From: an uncultured Mucilaginibacter sp. | Lineage (GTDB): Bacteria > Bacteroidota > Bacteroidia > Sphingobacteriales > Sphingobacteriaceae | Assembly (NCBI RefSeq): GCF_946479965.1 | Contig: NZ_CAMLHX010000007.1 | Span: 45,690 to 109,689, forward strand | DNA length: 64,000 nt | Direction of reading: 5' to 3' | Shown here: positions 9,101 to 17,189 of the stretch, in pieces | Numbering within the stretch: position 1 is the first letter of the stretch | Layout: each line of letters starts with the position of its first letter | Program-made: the position numbers and the translations under genes | The notes under the pieces: generated by a model | What the model was told of the DNA's origin: nothing | Seen by the model: the letters and a program-made list of their open reading frames with translations, nothing else | The model's database searches: none

Positions 9101-11775
9101 TCAACAGCCACCACATCAAAAAAGTGATCCTTACCCGTAACCAACATCCCCGAAAGGGCATTACCTTGTGGTGCCCTTATGCCCACATAGCCCGGATAAA
9201 CGTTGTAAGGCAAGCTCACCTGGTTTATGCTGAAGTTGCCTCCCGGCTCAAAAACTTTGGTCATGAAGTTGGCCCGCAGTTGGCCGGGTGCTTCGCTTTC
9301 CGCCTCCACATCCGCATTAATATTAGCGTTACCTTCCGCATCCAGCTTGCCTTCAAATACATTCTTTACCTGTGTATCGAAGGTTTTGGTAGGGTCATCA
9401 AAATCATAATCATCAAAGTTTTTAAAACTTGTTTTTTGCGATGACAGGTAGGCATCAACCGTAGCCTTTAAATTCTGCGCTATGCCGCCAAACAGCCATT
9501 TGGCGTTCAGGCTACCCTCAGTATTTTCGCCTTTGGTAAGCTCGGTTTGCCCCTTAAAATCAAGGTTGATCTTTAAGCGGTTAGGCATAATGGTCTCTAC
9601 CTTTATGCTTTTGGTAAAGGTAGCACCGCCAACTTTTATCTTGGCCGTCCAGTTACCGGTAACATCAGTGGTTTGCGTAGCGGTATGGAAACTATAAAAG
9701 CCATCAACAGATTTTGTGCGGGTTATACGGCTGTACAACTGCCCCATCGGGTTATAAAAATTAAACTCGACCGGCATTTCGGGCGGCAGCTTTTTGGCCT
9801 TATCCTCTAGGATAAACGATACATAGATACTATCGCCGGGTCGCCACACGCCGCGCTCGGCATAAATAAACCCTTTTAAACCTTTCTGCACTTCGTCGCC
9901 GCCTATATCAAAACGCGTAAGCGGCAAGGCATTACCGTCGTCAACTTTTAAATAGCCACGCTCTTCGCCGCGTTTGGCAACTAACAGGTAAGGCTTGCGC
10001 TTCATGTCAAACTTAGCCATACCGTAACCATCGGTTGTGGCTTTCATTATTACCTGTTTCTGGTAATCCTGTAAATTCAACTCAATGCCTGATAGCGGTT
10101 TTGCAGTTAAAATATCTGTGGCAATAACAACCATACTGTTATCTGTGCCACGTTTAGCTATCAGGCCAATATTTGATGCGATGATATTGCGGGTGGCCCA
10201 GCGCCTTTTGGTAAAATAGGATGTGGTACATGGATTATCCTTATCCGCCCAGCTATAACCTTCGGGATAGTAATTATCGTAACGGCCCCAAAAATCATCA
10301 TCGTCATCGCTAATAGAACCACCGCCGTAATCACCATCACCATCATAGCCATATTCATCGCCCTCCTCTTCTCCTTTTACAGGCCCGCCTGCATTGCAAT
10401 TATATAGCGAGTATTCTTTACGAAAACCAATAACAACGCGGTAAATAGCGCCCGGCTCGGTGCGGATCAGCTTATCCAGATCCAACATAAAGCGGTTTTT
10501 CTTATGCAGATTGACCCCTTTATTGGCATCGAGCCTGATAGCTTTTTCAACTACAGGGCGCCCAACTCTACGCAGTTCGTTCCCGCCGTCTATATCATTG
10601 GTCTGGAAATATTGCGGGATGTTATCTTCGTAAATTTTTATGATGCTTACATCAACCGCGTTAAGATTCACCGCTTCAAAAGGCATCATCAATCTGCCGG
10701 CGCTTGGCAAAATAACGCCCTTGCCGGGGATGGTAACCGCAGGCAGTTTATTCTCAAAAAACACATTGGCGCTATATGTTTTTGTTATTTTTTGGCGCGA
10801 TATATTCTGAATACCCGGATTAACAAAAATGCTGTAATTACCTTCCAGTCGTTCGGCAGCATACACCTTTACCATGCTGCCCTCAATGGTGTATGATGGT
10901 TCGGTAGTATTGCCGATGCCTATCAAACCATTAAGCTCCTGCCCCACCATAATGGCATCAGAGAACTGTACCAAAACATACTGCTCCTGATCCTGCACAG
11001 CTTTTATATCCAGCACCCGGAAATCGCCAACAGCGGGTACTTCAAACTTTTTAGCGCCTTTTTTATCAACGTTGAGGGCATCGCCATCCCAGTTGACCAG
11101 TAGCGGGGTGATTTTGTCGGTGGCGCGCTTAAGCTTATCAATGGTGAAATTATGGGTACGGCTGTAGCTATTATGCTGCCAGCTTATCTGAACATCAGAA
11201 GGATAATCAACCGCTATCAGTTTTTCAATAGCTTCATTTTTTTCGGCATCAGCGGTTTGTACTTCGCCTTCCAGTTTCATCTTGTCTAATGAAGTGCGCG
11301 GCGAGGTCTGTAAGCCATTAAAGGTCACCGTAAAATCTGGCGCTATGGTTTGAAAGCAGAACTCAAACTCTTTATGCTTATCATCTACCTCAGTAACCTT
11401 GCCCAGCTTAAAAGTGGCATTATATTTTTTATCCGGATCAAGCGGCTTTTCAGGTTTAAATTCAACTGTCAGCGCATCAACCCAATAGGCTTTACCTTTT
11501 ACTGACGGCGAAAAACTGAATATATCATCAGGCAAGGCCTCATTCTGCGCATGGCTACCCTCCACCCGCGAAACCAGCAGGATCCGCACGCTGCTCTCCC
11601 GCGAAATAATACCAGCGGTATATGATTCTATATACTTGCTGAATGAGCGGTCTATTTTATTATTATCCGTAGTGAGTTGAGTTATGGCATAGGTTGCAAC
11701 TGCAATTAAAACAAGTGATGCGGTGGTGATTACGATGCCTTTTTTTCTTGAAAAAAAGCTCTTTATTGCTGACAT
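6172..11775 (-). CDS. Bacterial alpha-2-macroglobulin with thioester motif
   Basis: A giant 1867-residue protein of the YfhM type. After an N-terminal membrane segment (about residues 14-34) come macroglobulin beta domains, a bait-like region and the thioester domain. The reactive motif is C1418-V-E-Q1421 in PHGCVEQTTS. Members trap attacking proteases by covalent linkage after bait cleavage, in the periplasm. Unlike the E. coli lipoprotein there is no lipobox cysteine; the protein appears anchored by an uncleaved N-terminal helix. A strongly acidic, glycine and tyrosine-rich insert around residues 470-505 (with SDDDDDFWGRYDNYYPEG) interrupts one of the N-terminal domains. It lies immediately upstream of pbpC, its usual partner. 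Confidence 0.93.
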   Translation of the reverse strand: MSAIKSFFSRKKGIVITTASLVLIAVATYAITQLTTDNNKIDRSFSKYIESYTAGIISRESSVRILLVSRVEGSHAQNEALPDDIFSFSPSVKGKAYWVDALTVEFKPEKPLDPDKKYNATFKLGKVTEVDDKHKEFEFCFQTIAPDFTVTFNGLQTSPRTSLDKMKLEGEVQTADAEKNEAIEKLIAVDYPSDVQISWQHNSYSRTHNFTIDKLKRATDKITPLLVNWDGDALNVDKKGAKKFEVPAVGDFRVLDIKAVQDQEQYVLVQFSDAIMVGQELNGLIGIGNTTEPSYTIEGSMVKVYAAERLEGNYSIFVNPGIQNISRQKITKTYSANVFFENKLPAVTIPGKGVILPSAGRLMMPFEAVNLNAVDVSIIKIYEDNIPQYFQTNDIDGGNELRRVGRPVVEKAIRLDANKGVNLHKKNRFMLDLDKLIRTEPGAIYRVVIGFRKEYSLYNCNAGGPVKGEEEGDEYGYDGDGDYGGGSISDDDDDFWGRYDNYYPEGYSWADKDNPCTTSYFTKRRWATRNIIASNIGLIAKRGTDNSMVVIATDILTAKPLSGIELNLQDYQKQVIMKATTDGYGMAKFDMKRKPYLLVAKRGEERGYLKVDDGNALPLTRFDIGGDEVQKGLKGFIYAERGVWRPGDSIYVSFILEDKAKKLPPEMPVEFNFYNPMGQLYSRITRTKSVDGFYSFHTATQTTDVTGNWTAKIKVGGATFTKSIKVETIMPNRLKINLDFKGQTELTKGENTEGSLNAKWLFGGIAQNLKATVDAYLSSQKTSFKNFDDYDFDDPTKTFDTQVKNVFEGKLDAEGNANINADVEAESEAPGQLRANFMTKVFEPGGNFSINQVSLPYNVYPGYVGIRAPQGNALSGMLVTGKDHFFDVVAVDTKGNLVTGTRTVQVELYKVKWHWWWDNTGNQGSNFTQDKYNKLIKTETITLVNGRGKWKMRVNQPDWGRFVVKISDEQTGHTTGKELYIDWPNWAQRLQQDNPSEAAMLSFTSDKKSYKVGDDATLTIPTPANGRALISFENGTKVLKTDWIDTKKGQTQYKFEIDENMAPNVFVNVTLLQPHSQTVNDLPIRMYGAIPLLVENPETILKPVIAMPDKVRPETRSAVTVSEASGKEMTYTLAIVDEGLLDITNYKTPDPHASFYAREALGVKSWDLFDYIIGAYGGELERILSIGGDAGGRNLNKNITVNRFKPVVKFMGPFHLGKGEKRTTAFTLPQYIGSVKVMVIAGHEGSYGFADKEVAVKKPLMVLATLPRVLGPTEKILLPVTVFATESNIKTVSIDIQSNAFSNLAGNNHQTITFTKPGDQMATFALDVKNFIGIGKVKVIARSGKETAAYDVELSVRNPNPGITRVLEEELSPGETWSSPYAAVGMNGTNKTTLEASNIPPLNLAKRLTYLIDYPHGCVEQTTSSVFPQLYLAQLTDLSSSLKAFSDRNIKAGIRKLGGFQLPAGGLSYWPDGGEADEWGTNYAGHFMLAAQAAGYALPVGFIEHWKTYQRQKALTWAPDSRSFYGADLTQAYRLYLLAMARSPELGAMNRLKEFPYLSVEAKWRLAAAYKLAGQPEVGLRMVAGLPLIIKPYMAMWGTYGSDLRDEAMILETLTLLGKKKEAASQLRTVAAHLSRDSWYSTQTTAYSLMAIAQYCGKNASGSKLAFNYQAATSRGSVNSNSYIWQLPVTNHAGNVSIKNNGGAKLYARLIQYGQPVTGEAVTPINNPDVLTMRINYFNLKGQAVDVSTLKQGTDFVAQVIVKNPGRRGRYDNMALTQIFPSGWEILNTRLMENDDVYKSSPSDYRDIRDDRVNTYFSLDEGKEATFYVMLNASYAGRYYLPATYCAAMYNNNINALAKGQWVEVVK

Positions 11776-11886
11776 TTTTCGTTGGTTTGATAACGAAAAT
11801 TAAGTAATAAAAATCATAATCTTATTAATGTCAAAAAATAGATTTAGTTGCCAAATCGCCTCTGATAGATAGCGGCAATTCATTAG

Positions 11887-12630
11887 CTAATACAATTTAG
11901 CTAATGAATTTTCCTCCTTAATAGCGGTTACTAATTCATTGGTCTTTCTGTACCCGGCATTATACAATATACCTGCCATGCTTATCCGTTTAACGCCGCA
12001 ATCGGCTAGTAGCTGCACATCCGAAATAGCGGAGACACCCACCACATTTACCGGGAGCTCAACAGCTGAGACAATTTCTTTTATCAAGCTTGTATCGCTT
12101 ATTCCAGTTACAAACAGGCCATCTGCTCCCGCATCTTTATACAACTTTGCCCGTGCAATTACCGTTTCCTTAGGCTCAGGCAGCTTTTGTAGGTAAACAT
12201 CAGTGCGGGCATTAATAAACAACTGCTGATCGGTGCTTTTAAGATAGCTACTAACTGCGTATAATTTTTCTAAGTAGAGTTCCTCCCCCTGGTTATCTTC
12301 CAGATTGATACCAACCGCGCCGATATCAATGATCTTTTGGATGTTGCCGGTCAATTCCTGCGGATCATTTGTGTAACCGCGTTCCATATCTACAGACAAT
12401 GGAATGTTTATAACCGACTTTATCCGCTTTACAATATATAACACCTCTTCAAACGGGATCTGTTCGCCGTCCTTGTAACCTAGTGAGTCGGCAATGGCAC
12501 CGCTTGAGGTGGCAATGGCCTCAAATCCTGCTTTTTCAATGATCTGCGCACTTTTGGCATTCCACGCATTGCCGACTACCAAAGGCCGCGGTTGGTGATG
12601 AAGGTTATAAAATATCTGATAGTGATCCAT
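11887..12630 (-). CDS. Isocitrate lyase/PEP mutase family protein
   Basis: A 247-residue protein of the PEP mutase/isocitrate lyase TIM-barrel superfamily (the C-C bond lyase branch). Recognisable parts are the N-terminal PLVVGNAWNAKSAQ strand, the segment SSGAIADSLGYKDGEQIPF, the metal-site region SVDMERGYTND and GINLEDNQG. The short length fits the bacterial PEP_mutase group (2-methylisocitrate or phosphonopyruvate-type lyases), but the substrate cannot be told. It lies 9 bp behind an SRPBCC gene on the same strand, so the two are probably one operon, and it faces a GlxA-type regulator. Confidence 0.8.
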   Translation of the reverse strand: MDHYQIFYNLHHQPRPLVVGNAWNAKSAQIIEKAGFEAIATSSGAIADSLGYKDGEQIPFEEVLYIVKRIKSVINIPLSVDMERGYTNDPQELTGNIQKIIDIGAVGINLEDNQGEELYLEKLYAVSSYLKSTDQQLFINARTDVYLQKLPEPKETVIARAKLYKDAGADGLFVTGISDTSLIKEIVSAVELPVNVVGVSAISDVQLLADCGVKRISMAGILYNAGYRKTNELVTAIKEENSLAKLY

Positions 12631-12639
12631 AGTAATTAA

Positions 12640-13083
12640 TTATAAAACGGGTTTTTCAACTTCGCCGGTGCTGATATAGGTAAACAAGCTTTGCTGAATA
12701 AGCTGGCCCCAGGCTGTAGAGCAGGCATCGTAGCATTCTACTTCGGGCTTTATACCCTCATGCGTAAACTTTAATTCTGTCTTGCCCTCTTTTTCGCTGA
12801 TGTCGAAAATAATTTTGGTGCCGGTCCACTCCTCTTTATCCTCAATAAAATTAAGTTGGCTCTCGGTAACCAGCCATACTATTTTTTTCCCGGAGATAGA
12901 TTCAATTACCCGCTGCTTAGAATAGTGCATATCCTCGTACCGGTACGTAAATTCATCGTTAACCTCTTGGGTGTTTCCTTCAAATTCTCCCGACCACCAA
13001 TTTTGTGGTGTAATAATGGCCTCAAAAACTTCCTGCGGTGTTTGATCTACTGTTATCGTAGTTGTAAAATCTGTTGCTTGCAT
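12640..13083 (-). CDS. SRPBCC/AHSA1-like protein
   Basis: A START-like (SRPBCC) domain protein of 147 residues from MQATDFTTTI. Family hallmarks are the opening strand TTTITVDQTPQEVFEAI, the NWWSGEF segment and the C-terminal helix YDACSTAWGQLIQQSL. Such proteins form a hydrophobic ligand-binding cavity and are often paired with regulators. An in-frame ATG at 13107 would add eight residues (MSYLILTN) that do not belong to the fold, so the start at 13083 is preferred. It is likely co-transcribed with the PEP mutase-like gene and divergent from the regulator at 13234. Confidence 0.8.
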   Translation of the reverse strand: MQATDFTTTITVDQTPQEVFEAIITPQNWWSGEFEGNTQEVNDEFTYRYEDMHYSKQRVIESISGKKIVWLVTESQLNFIEDKEEWTGTKIIFDISEKEGKTELKFTHEGIKPEVECYDACSTAWGQLIQQSLFTYISTGEVEKPVL

Positions 13084-13147
13084 GTTAGTTAATATTAGGT
13101 ATGACATTTATTAGAACACTGAATGTGTATTAATTATAACACAAACT

Positions 13148-13168
13148 TAAGTGCTAAATAATCACTTA
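13148..13168. promoter_or_regulatory. Dyad between SRPBCC operon and GlxA-type regulator
   Basis: Arms TAAGTG and CACTTA are separated by nine bases in the 150-bp spacer between two divergent units. The site could bind the neighbouring AraC-type regulator, but the arms are short and this is inference. Confidence 0.3.
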
Positions 13169-13233
13169 GGATAGGGTGAAATAGACATTATGATGGGTTG
13201 ATTTGGACAAACAAACAACTTACCTTTACTTGC

Positions 13234-14226
13234 ATGAAGCATATCACCATAATTGCACCTTACAGTCAAACCACACTGGGCACAATAGCATGTATTGCCG
13301 GCGCATATGAAATTTTTTCCCGCGCTAATGAATACTTTAAGGAAAGCGGGAACAAAGGGACGTTTAAAATTGAAATAGCAGGTATATCTGCTCAAACAGA
13401 TCTGGCGCATGGCCTTTTTTCTGTGAATACCCATGCGCACATATCAGATATTAAAGAGACCAACCTGATAATTATACCATCGCTGAGCAGCAATTTTGAA
13501 AAAGCCCGGAAGGGAAATGCTGACATTGTGGACTGGATAACCAAACAATATAAAAACGGCAGCGAAGTAGCAACCATGTGCAGCGGCGCTTTTATGCTGG
13601 CCTCAACGGGTTTATTGGATGGTAAAAACTGCTCTACGCATTGGAACTACGCCAATAAGTTCAGGGCATTATACCCCGATGTAAACCTGCAGCCTGATGA
13701 GTTAATAACCGATGAAAATGGTATTTACACCAACGGTGGCGCTTACTCCTTTTTAAACCTGGTACTTTACCTGGTTGAGAAATATTACGACCGTAAGACA
13801 GCGATATTCTGTTCCAAAGTTTTCCAGGTGGAGATGGACAGGCAAAGCCAGTCGCCATTTATAATATTTAAAGGACAGAAACAGCATAGCGATGAGATGG
13901 TAAAGGAGGCGCAGGCTTATATTGAAGGGCAGTTAACAGAGAAGATCTCCATAGAGACCCTATCTGCTAAATTCTCTGTAGGCAGGCGGAATTTCGACCG
14001 CAGGTTTATAAAGGCTACCGGCAACACGCCAATTGAATATATGCAGCGCGTTAAGGTAGAATCGGCCAAAAAATCATTTGAGACTACCCGCAAATCAATT
14101 AACGAAATTATGTACGAAGTGGGTTATTCTGACCTGAAAGCGTTCCGTGAAGTATTCAGAAAGTTTACCGGTGTTTCGCCGCTGGTTTATCGGAGTAAGT
14201 ATAATAAGGATGCGGGAGGAATTTAG
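13234..14226 (+). CDS. GlxA-family transcriptional regulator (DJ-1/PfpI plus AraC HTH)
   Basis: About 330 residues from MKHITIIAPYS. The N-terminal half is a DJ-1/PfpI-like amidotransferase fold with the nucleophile-elbow segment VATMCSGAFMLAS. The C-terminal 100 residues form an AraC/XylS double helix-turn-helix (IETLSAKFSVGRRNFDRRF and INEIMYEVGYSD followed by FRKFTGVSPLVYR). Such proteins sense a ligand with the first domain and activate nearby genes. A longer frame from 13198 begins in non-coding-looking sequence, so the ATG at 13234 is preferred. It is divergent from the SRPBCC/PEP mutase pair, its likely target. Confidence 0.88.
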   Translation: MKHITIIAPYSQTTLGTIACIAGAYEIFSRANEYFKESGNKGTFKIEIAGISAQTDLAHGLFSVNTHAHISDIKETNLIIIPSLSSNFEKARKGNADIVDWITKQYKNGSEVATMCSGAFMLASTGLLDGKNCSTHWNYANKFRALYPDVNLQPDELITDENGIYTNGGAYSFLNLVLYLVEKYYDRKTAIFCSKVFQVEMDRQSQSPFIIFKGQKQHSDEMVKEAQAYIEGQLTEKISIETLSAKFSVGRRNFDRRFIKATGNTPIEYMQRVKVESAKKSFETTRKSINEIMYEVGYSDLKAFREVFRKFTGVSPLVYRSKYNKDAGGI

Positions 14227-14239
14227 AATAATCACCCAC

Positions 14240-14268
14240 ATAGCGATGGGTTTGAAACCCATCGCTAT
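14240..14268. repeat. 29-bp dispersed palindrome, copy 1
   Basis: Stem ATAGCGATGGGTTT paired with AAACCCATCGCTAT around a single G. Three more copies lie at 17190, 55385 and 63171. It follows the stop of the GlxA-type gene by 14 bp, but it is not followed by a T run, so it is more REP-like than a classic terminator. Confidence 0.85.
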
Positions 14269-14291
14269 AGAAAAAGCCTGCGGACTAGTTA

Positions 14292-14427
14292 ACTCACCCG
14301 ACTTCGCTGCGCTTGTCACCCTCTCTGCGCAAGCGCAAAGAGGGATTTTTTTTATTTATATTTTTTTTCTTCCCTCTTTACACCGAAGGTGAAGAGAGGG
14401 TGGCGAGCGCAGCGAAGTCGGGTGAGT
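14292..14427. repeat. Large hairpin element (136 bp)
   Basis: Arms 14292-14326 and 14393-14427 (starting ACTCACCCGACTTCGCTGCG) pair at 33 of 35 positions, the exceptions being G-T wobble partners in RNA. A nested stem (AAAGAGGGA with TCCCTCTTT) surrounds a T-rich centre. No gene fits inside. It looks like a REP/MITE-type dispersed element; in the transcript it would form a long hairpin insulating the ArsR unit from the gene upstream. Confidence 0.75.
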
Positions 14428-14445
14428 CAAAAATTCTCAAATAAA

Positions 14446-14493
14446 TTTGCGTAGTTAAATAACTACATATATATTTGTAGTCAAATAGCTACA
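14446..14493 (+). promoter_or_regulatory. arsR-type promoter with two operators
   Basis: A Bacteroidota promoter is readable: -33 TTTG at 14446-14449, 20 nt, -7 TATATTTG at 14470-14477. The inverted repeat GTAGTTAAATAACTAC (14451-14466) fills the space between the boxes. A second, TGTAG...CTACA (14476-14493), overlaps the start point. A further -7-like box TAAATTTG is at 14442-14449. The layout fits autorepression by the ArsR-family protein encoded 3 bp downstream. Confidence 0.75.
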
Positions 14494-14495
14494 TA

Positions 14496-14819
14496 ATGAA
14501 TTTAAGACGAGATGTATTCCAGGCCATTGCCGACCCTACCCGCCGGGCCATACTACTGTTGCTTGCATCACAATCGCTTACTGCGGGCGCTATTGCAGCT
14601 AATTTTGATACGGCCCGGCCCACGGTATCCAAACACCTACAGATCCTTACCGAATGCGAATTACTGGCCCAAACACAAACCGGTCGCGAGGTTCACTATC
14701 ATATCAACGCTAAAAAAATGAAAGAAGTAGCAGAATTTATTGAGCCTTTCCGGCAAATGTGGGATGACAGATTCAATAAACTGGAAGCCATCATGAAAAA
14801 CTATCCGCAGAAAAAATAA
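14496..14819 (+). CDS. ArsR-family winged-helix repressor
   Basis: A 107-residue metalloregulator-type winged-helix protein: [20 protein letters not shown] is the classic ArsR N-terminus and [18 protein letters not shown] the recognition helix region. The cysteine metal site of ArsR/SmtB is not evident, so it probably belongs to the non-metal subgroup that travels with SRPBCC genes. It leads a run of five co-directional genes (to 16848) with gaps of 6-17 bp, which it most likely controls through the operators at 14451-14493. The ATG lies very close to the predicted start point, so the leader is nearly absent. Confidence 0.92.
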   Translation: MNLRRDVFQAIADPTRRAILLLLASQSLTAGAIAANFDTARPTVSKHLQILTECELLAQTQTGREVHYHINAKKMKEVAEFIEPFRQMWDDRFNKLEAIMKNYPQKK

Positions 14820-14827
14820 CAAACCTT

Positions 14828-15292
14828 ATGGAACTGAAAACAAAAGTTGCTGCCGAAGATGGCAGGCACGACCTTACTATCACCCGGGAATTTGATCTAC
14901 CCGTGGCCTTACTGTTTAAAGCTTACACCGAAGCCGAAATTGTAGAGCAATGGATGGGAACCAAAGTGCTCAAACTGGAAAATAAAAAGCATGGCAGCTA
15001 CCGGTTTGAAACCACCGACCCAAAAGGCAATAAATATGGCTTTAACGGCGCGATACATGAGTTCGTTGCCGACAAAAAAATAACCCGGACTTTTGAGTTC
15101 GAGAACATGCCCTTTGATGTACAACTGGAGTTTCTGGAATTTGAAAAACTGACAGACGATACCAGCAAACTTACCATACACACCGTGTACCGCTCTGTTG
15201 AGCAACGCGACGCTGTGCTGCAAATGCCATTTAAGCAAGGTATAAATATGGCGCATAACCGTTTACAGGAGATAGCAGATCAATTAAAATAA
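14828..15292 (+). CDS. SRPBCC/AHSA1-domain protein
   Basis: A 154-residue START-like protein: the strand HDLTITREFDLPVALLFKAY, the segment EIVEQWMG and the final helix QGINMAHNRLQEIADQL fit the AHSA1 group (activator of Hsp90 ATPase homologue 1-like). It starts 8 bp after the ArsR gene; the ArsR-SRPBCC pair is a very common arrangement in which the repressor controls the SRPBCC gene. The ligand is unknown. Confidence 0.88.
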   Translation: MELKTKVAAEDGRHDLTITREFDLPVALLFKAYTEAEIVEQWMGTKVLKLENKKHGSYRFETTDPKGNKYGFNGAIHEFVADKKITRTFEFENMPFDVQLEFLEFEKLTDDTSKLTIHTVYRSVEQRDAVLQMPFKQGINMAHNRLQEIADQLK

Positions 15293-15298
15293 CACATT

Positions 15299-15676
15299 AT
15301 GACTAAGAGAAACAAGATCATCTATTGGATAACAACACTGTGGTTGGCGCTAGGCATGCTGTCGACAGCGATAGTACAATTGCTTAATGTAAAGGACGAA
15401 GCAGACATGATGACCAATTTGGGTTATCCGTTTTATCTGCTAACGTTATTGGGTATATGGAAAATTTTGGGCGTGATAGCGGTGTTAATTCCTAAATTTG
15501 GTTTAGTGAAGGAATGGGCCTACGCGGGTTTCTTCTTCGCCATGTCGGGTGCGGTATATTCACATCTGGCAATTGGAGACGAAGCTATATCGCTCTTTGG
15601 GCCGCTTTTATTATTGGTTTTAACGGTATTATCGTGGTATTTGAGGCCGGCAGAAAGGCGTGTTGTTTCGATGTAA
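15299..15676 (+). CDS. DoxX-like membrane protein
   Basis: A 125-residue protein with four predicted membrane helices (about residues 8-28, 45-63, 72-92 and 98-115) and the DoxX-like signature LGIWKILGVIAVLIPKF. DoxX-family proteins are small inner-membrane proteins associated with redox and respiratory functions; the exact role is unknown. It follows the SRPBCC gene by 6 bp and belongs to the ArsR-led operon. Confidence 0.82.
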   Translation: MTKRNKIIYWITTLWLALGMLSTAIVQLLNVKDEADMMTNLGYPFYLLTLLGIWKILGVIAVLIPKFGLVKEWAYAGFFFAMSGAVYSHLAIGDEAISLFGPLLLLVLTVLSWYLRPAERRVVSM

Positions 15677-15693
15677 TTTATAATTAGCAAGAC

Positions 15694-16272
15694 ATGAATA
15701 CCAGGGTTGATTTTTATTTTGATAAAGAGGAAAAGTGGCAGCAGGAGATCAGGAAAATGAGAGGTATAGCACTTTCCTGCGGACTTACTGAGGAATTAAA
15801 ATGGGGCTGTCCCTGTTATACATTTAACAACAGCAATATTGTTTTAATACACGTTTTTAAAGAATACTGTGCCTTCCTGTTCTTTAAAGGAGCTTTATTA
15901 AAAGATACCGATGGCATCCTTATCCAACAAACTGAAAATGTTCAAGGAGCCCGGCAGGCAAGATTTACCAATATACAGGAGGTAATTGAGCGCGAAGCCG
16001 CGTTGAAAGCTTATATTTTTGAAGCTATTGAAGTTGAAAAAGCAGGCTTAAAGGTAACATTGAAAAAGACGGAAGATTTCCCCGTTGCCGAAGAGTTTCA
16101 GGCTAAATTAGATGCCGTGCCTGCATTAAAAAAAGCGTTTGAAGTATTGACGCCCGGCAGGCAAAAAGGCTATCTATTACATTTTTCATCAGCCAAACAA
16201 TCAAAAACCCGCGAGGCAAGGATTGAAAAAAGTATACCACAGATTATGAACGGAAAAGGTCTGGACGATTAA
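15694..16272 (+). CDS. YdeI/DUF1801-family protein
   Basis: A 192-residue soluble protein with an N-terminal DUF1801-type domain (EELKWGCPCYTFNNSNIVLI and the FFKGALLKD segment) and a C-terminal YdeI/OmpD-associated segment ending in RKGYLLHFSSAK-like sequence (here RQKGYLLHFSSAKQSKTREA). Family members are stress-associated proteins of uncertain biochemistry. It is fourth in the ArsR-led run, 17 bp after the DoxX-like gene. Confidence 0.82.
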   Translation: MNTRVDFYFDKEEKWQQEIRKMRGIALSCGLTEELKWGCPCYTFNNSNIVLIHVFKEYCAFLFFKGALLKDTDGILIQQTENVQGARQARFTNIQEVIEREAALKAYIFEAIEVEKAGLKVTLKKTEDFPVAEEFQAKLDAVPALKKAFEVLTPGRQKGYLLHFSSAKQSKTREARIEKSIPQIMNGKGLDD

Positions 16273-16284
16273 AACGAAAGCCAA

Positions 16285-16848
16285 ATGAACAACCAAAACA
16301 AACTATCGCCACAGCAAAATGAAGAATTGCTGGGCATACTAAAAACCCGCTTCGAGAACCATATGCAGCGGCATAAAGGTATTGCCTGGGCAGCTGTACA
16401 AGCAAAACTGGAAGCAAACCCTGAAAAACTTTGGACGTTAAATGAAATGGAATTTACCGGTGGCGAACCTGATGTGGTAGGCTTTGATGATAAAACCGGC
16501 GAGTATATTTTCTACGACTGCTCTGCCGAAAGCCCAAAGAGCCGCCGCAGCATTTGTTATGACCGTGCGGCATGGGAAGCCCGAAAAGAGCATAAGCCTG
16601 AGAATACGGCCCTTGATATGGCTGCTGAAATGGGCGTTGAAATATTGAACGAAGAGCAATACCGTGATCTGCAAAAACTAGGCAGCTTTGATCTGAAAAC
16701 ATCAAGCTGGGTAAAAACGCCTGACGATATCAGGAAACTGGGTGGCGCTATTTTTTGCGACAGAAGGTATAATACTGTTTTTACATATCATAACGGAGCA
16801 GATTCCTATTATGCGGCAAGGGGATTTAGGGGAGCGCTGAAAGTATAA
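16285..16848 (+). CDS. DUF4256 protein
   Basis: A 187-residue soluble protein that I recognise as DUF4256 from the segments ALEANPEKLWTLNEME-like N-terminus, GEPDVVGFDDKTGEYIFYDC and SPKSRRSICYDR. No function is known for the family. It closes the five-gene run that begins with the ArsR gene (12-bp gap), where genes of this type often accompany YdeI/DUF1801 proteins. Confidence 0.8.
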   Translation: MNNQNKLSPQQNEELLGILKTRFENHMQRHKGIAWAAVQAKLEANPEKLWTLNEMEFTGGEPDVVGFDDKTGEYIFYDCSAESPKSRRSICYDRAAWEARKEHKPENTALDMAAEMGVEILNEEQYRDLQKLGSFDLKTSSWVKTPDDIRKLGGAIFCDRRYNTVFTYHNGADSYYAARGFRGALKV

Positions 16849-16940
16849 TTCGCGGTTAACCTTTAGATACATTCTGAATAGCATAAACAGAACAAAGGGT
16901 GGTTGCATAAAATTATCTTTGCCATAAGATATTATAAAAC

Positions 16941-17162
16941 ATGGCAACAAAAATTACAATAAACAATAACGGATCGGTAAAATTAGACGGCGATTTTGAG
17001 ATAGTAGATATGCAGGGTAATGCCTATGGCTTGCAAGGCAGAACTGTGGTTTCTATATGCCGCTGCGGCTTATCAGCCAACAAACCGTTTTGCGATGGAT
17101 CGCACAAAGGGCACTTTGAACATAACGCGGTAGCGTTTGATTTGCCGCCGAAAAAGGTGTAA
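16941..17162 (+). CDS. CDGSH iron-sulfur domain protein
   Basis: A 73-residue protein carrying the [2Fe-2S] ligands Cys40, Cys42, Cys51 and His55 in CRCGLSANKPFCDGSH. This is the complete CDGSH consensus (C-x-C-x2-S/T-x3-P-x-C-D-G-S-H). Such small proteins bind a redox-active, labile cluster; their physiological partner in bacteria is usually unknown. It lies 92 bp behind DUF4256 and may be separately transcribed. A dispersed palindrome follows its stop by 28 bp. Confidence 0.95.
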   Translation: MATKITINNNGSVKLDGDFEIVDMQGNAYGLQGRTVVSICRCGLSANKPFCDGSHKGHFEHNAVAFDLPPKKV

Positions 17163-17189
17163 TTACACTCTTGCAAATCATGGCTTCAA

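Noticed and set aside
8131..9444. Several plus-strand frames opposite the macroglobulin gene
   Set aside because: Antisense shadows of a well-supported 1867-residue protein.
14147..14392. 81-codon plus-strand frame after the GlxA-type gene
   Set aside because: It overlaps the regulator gene and runs through two repeat elements.
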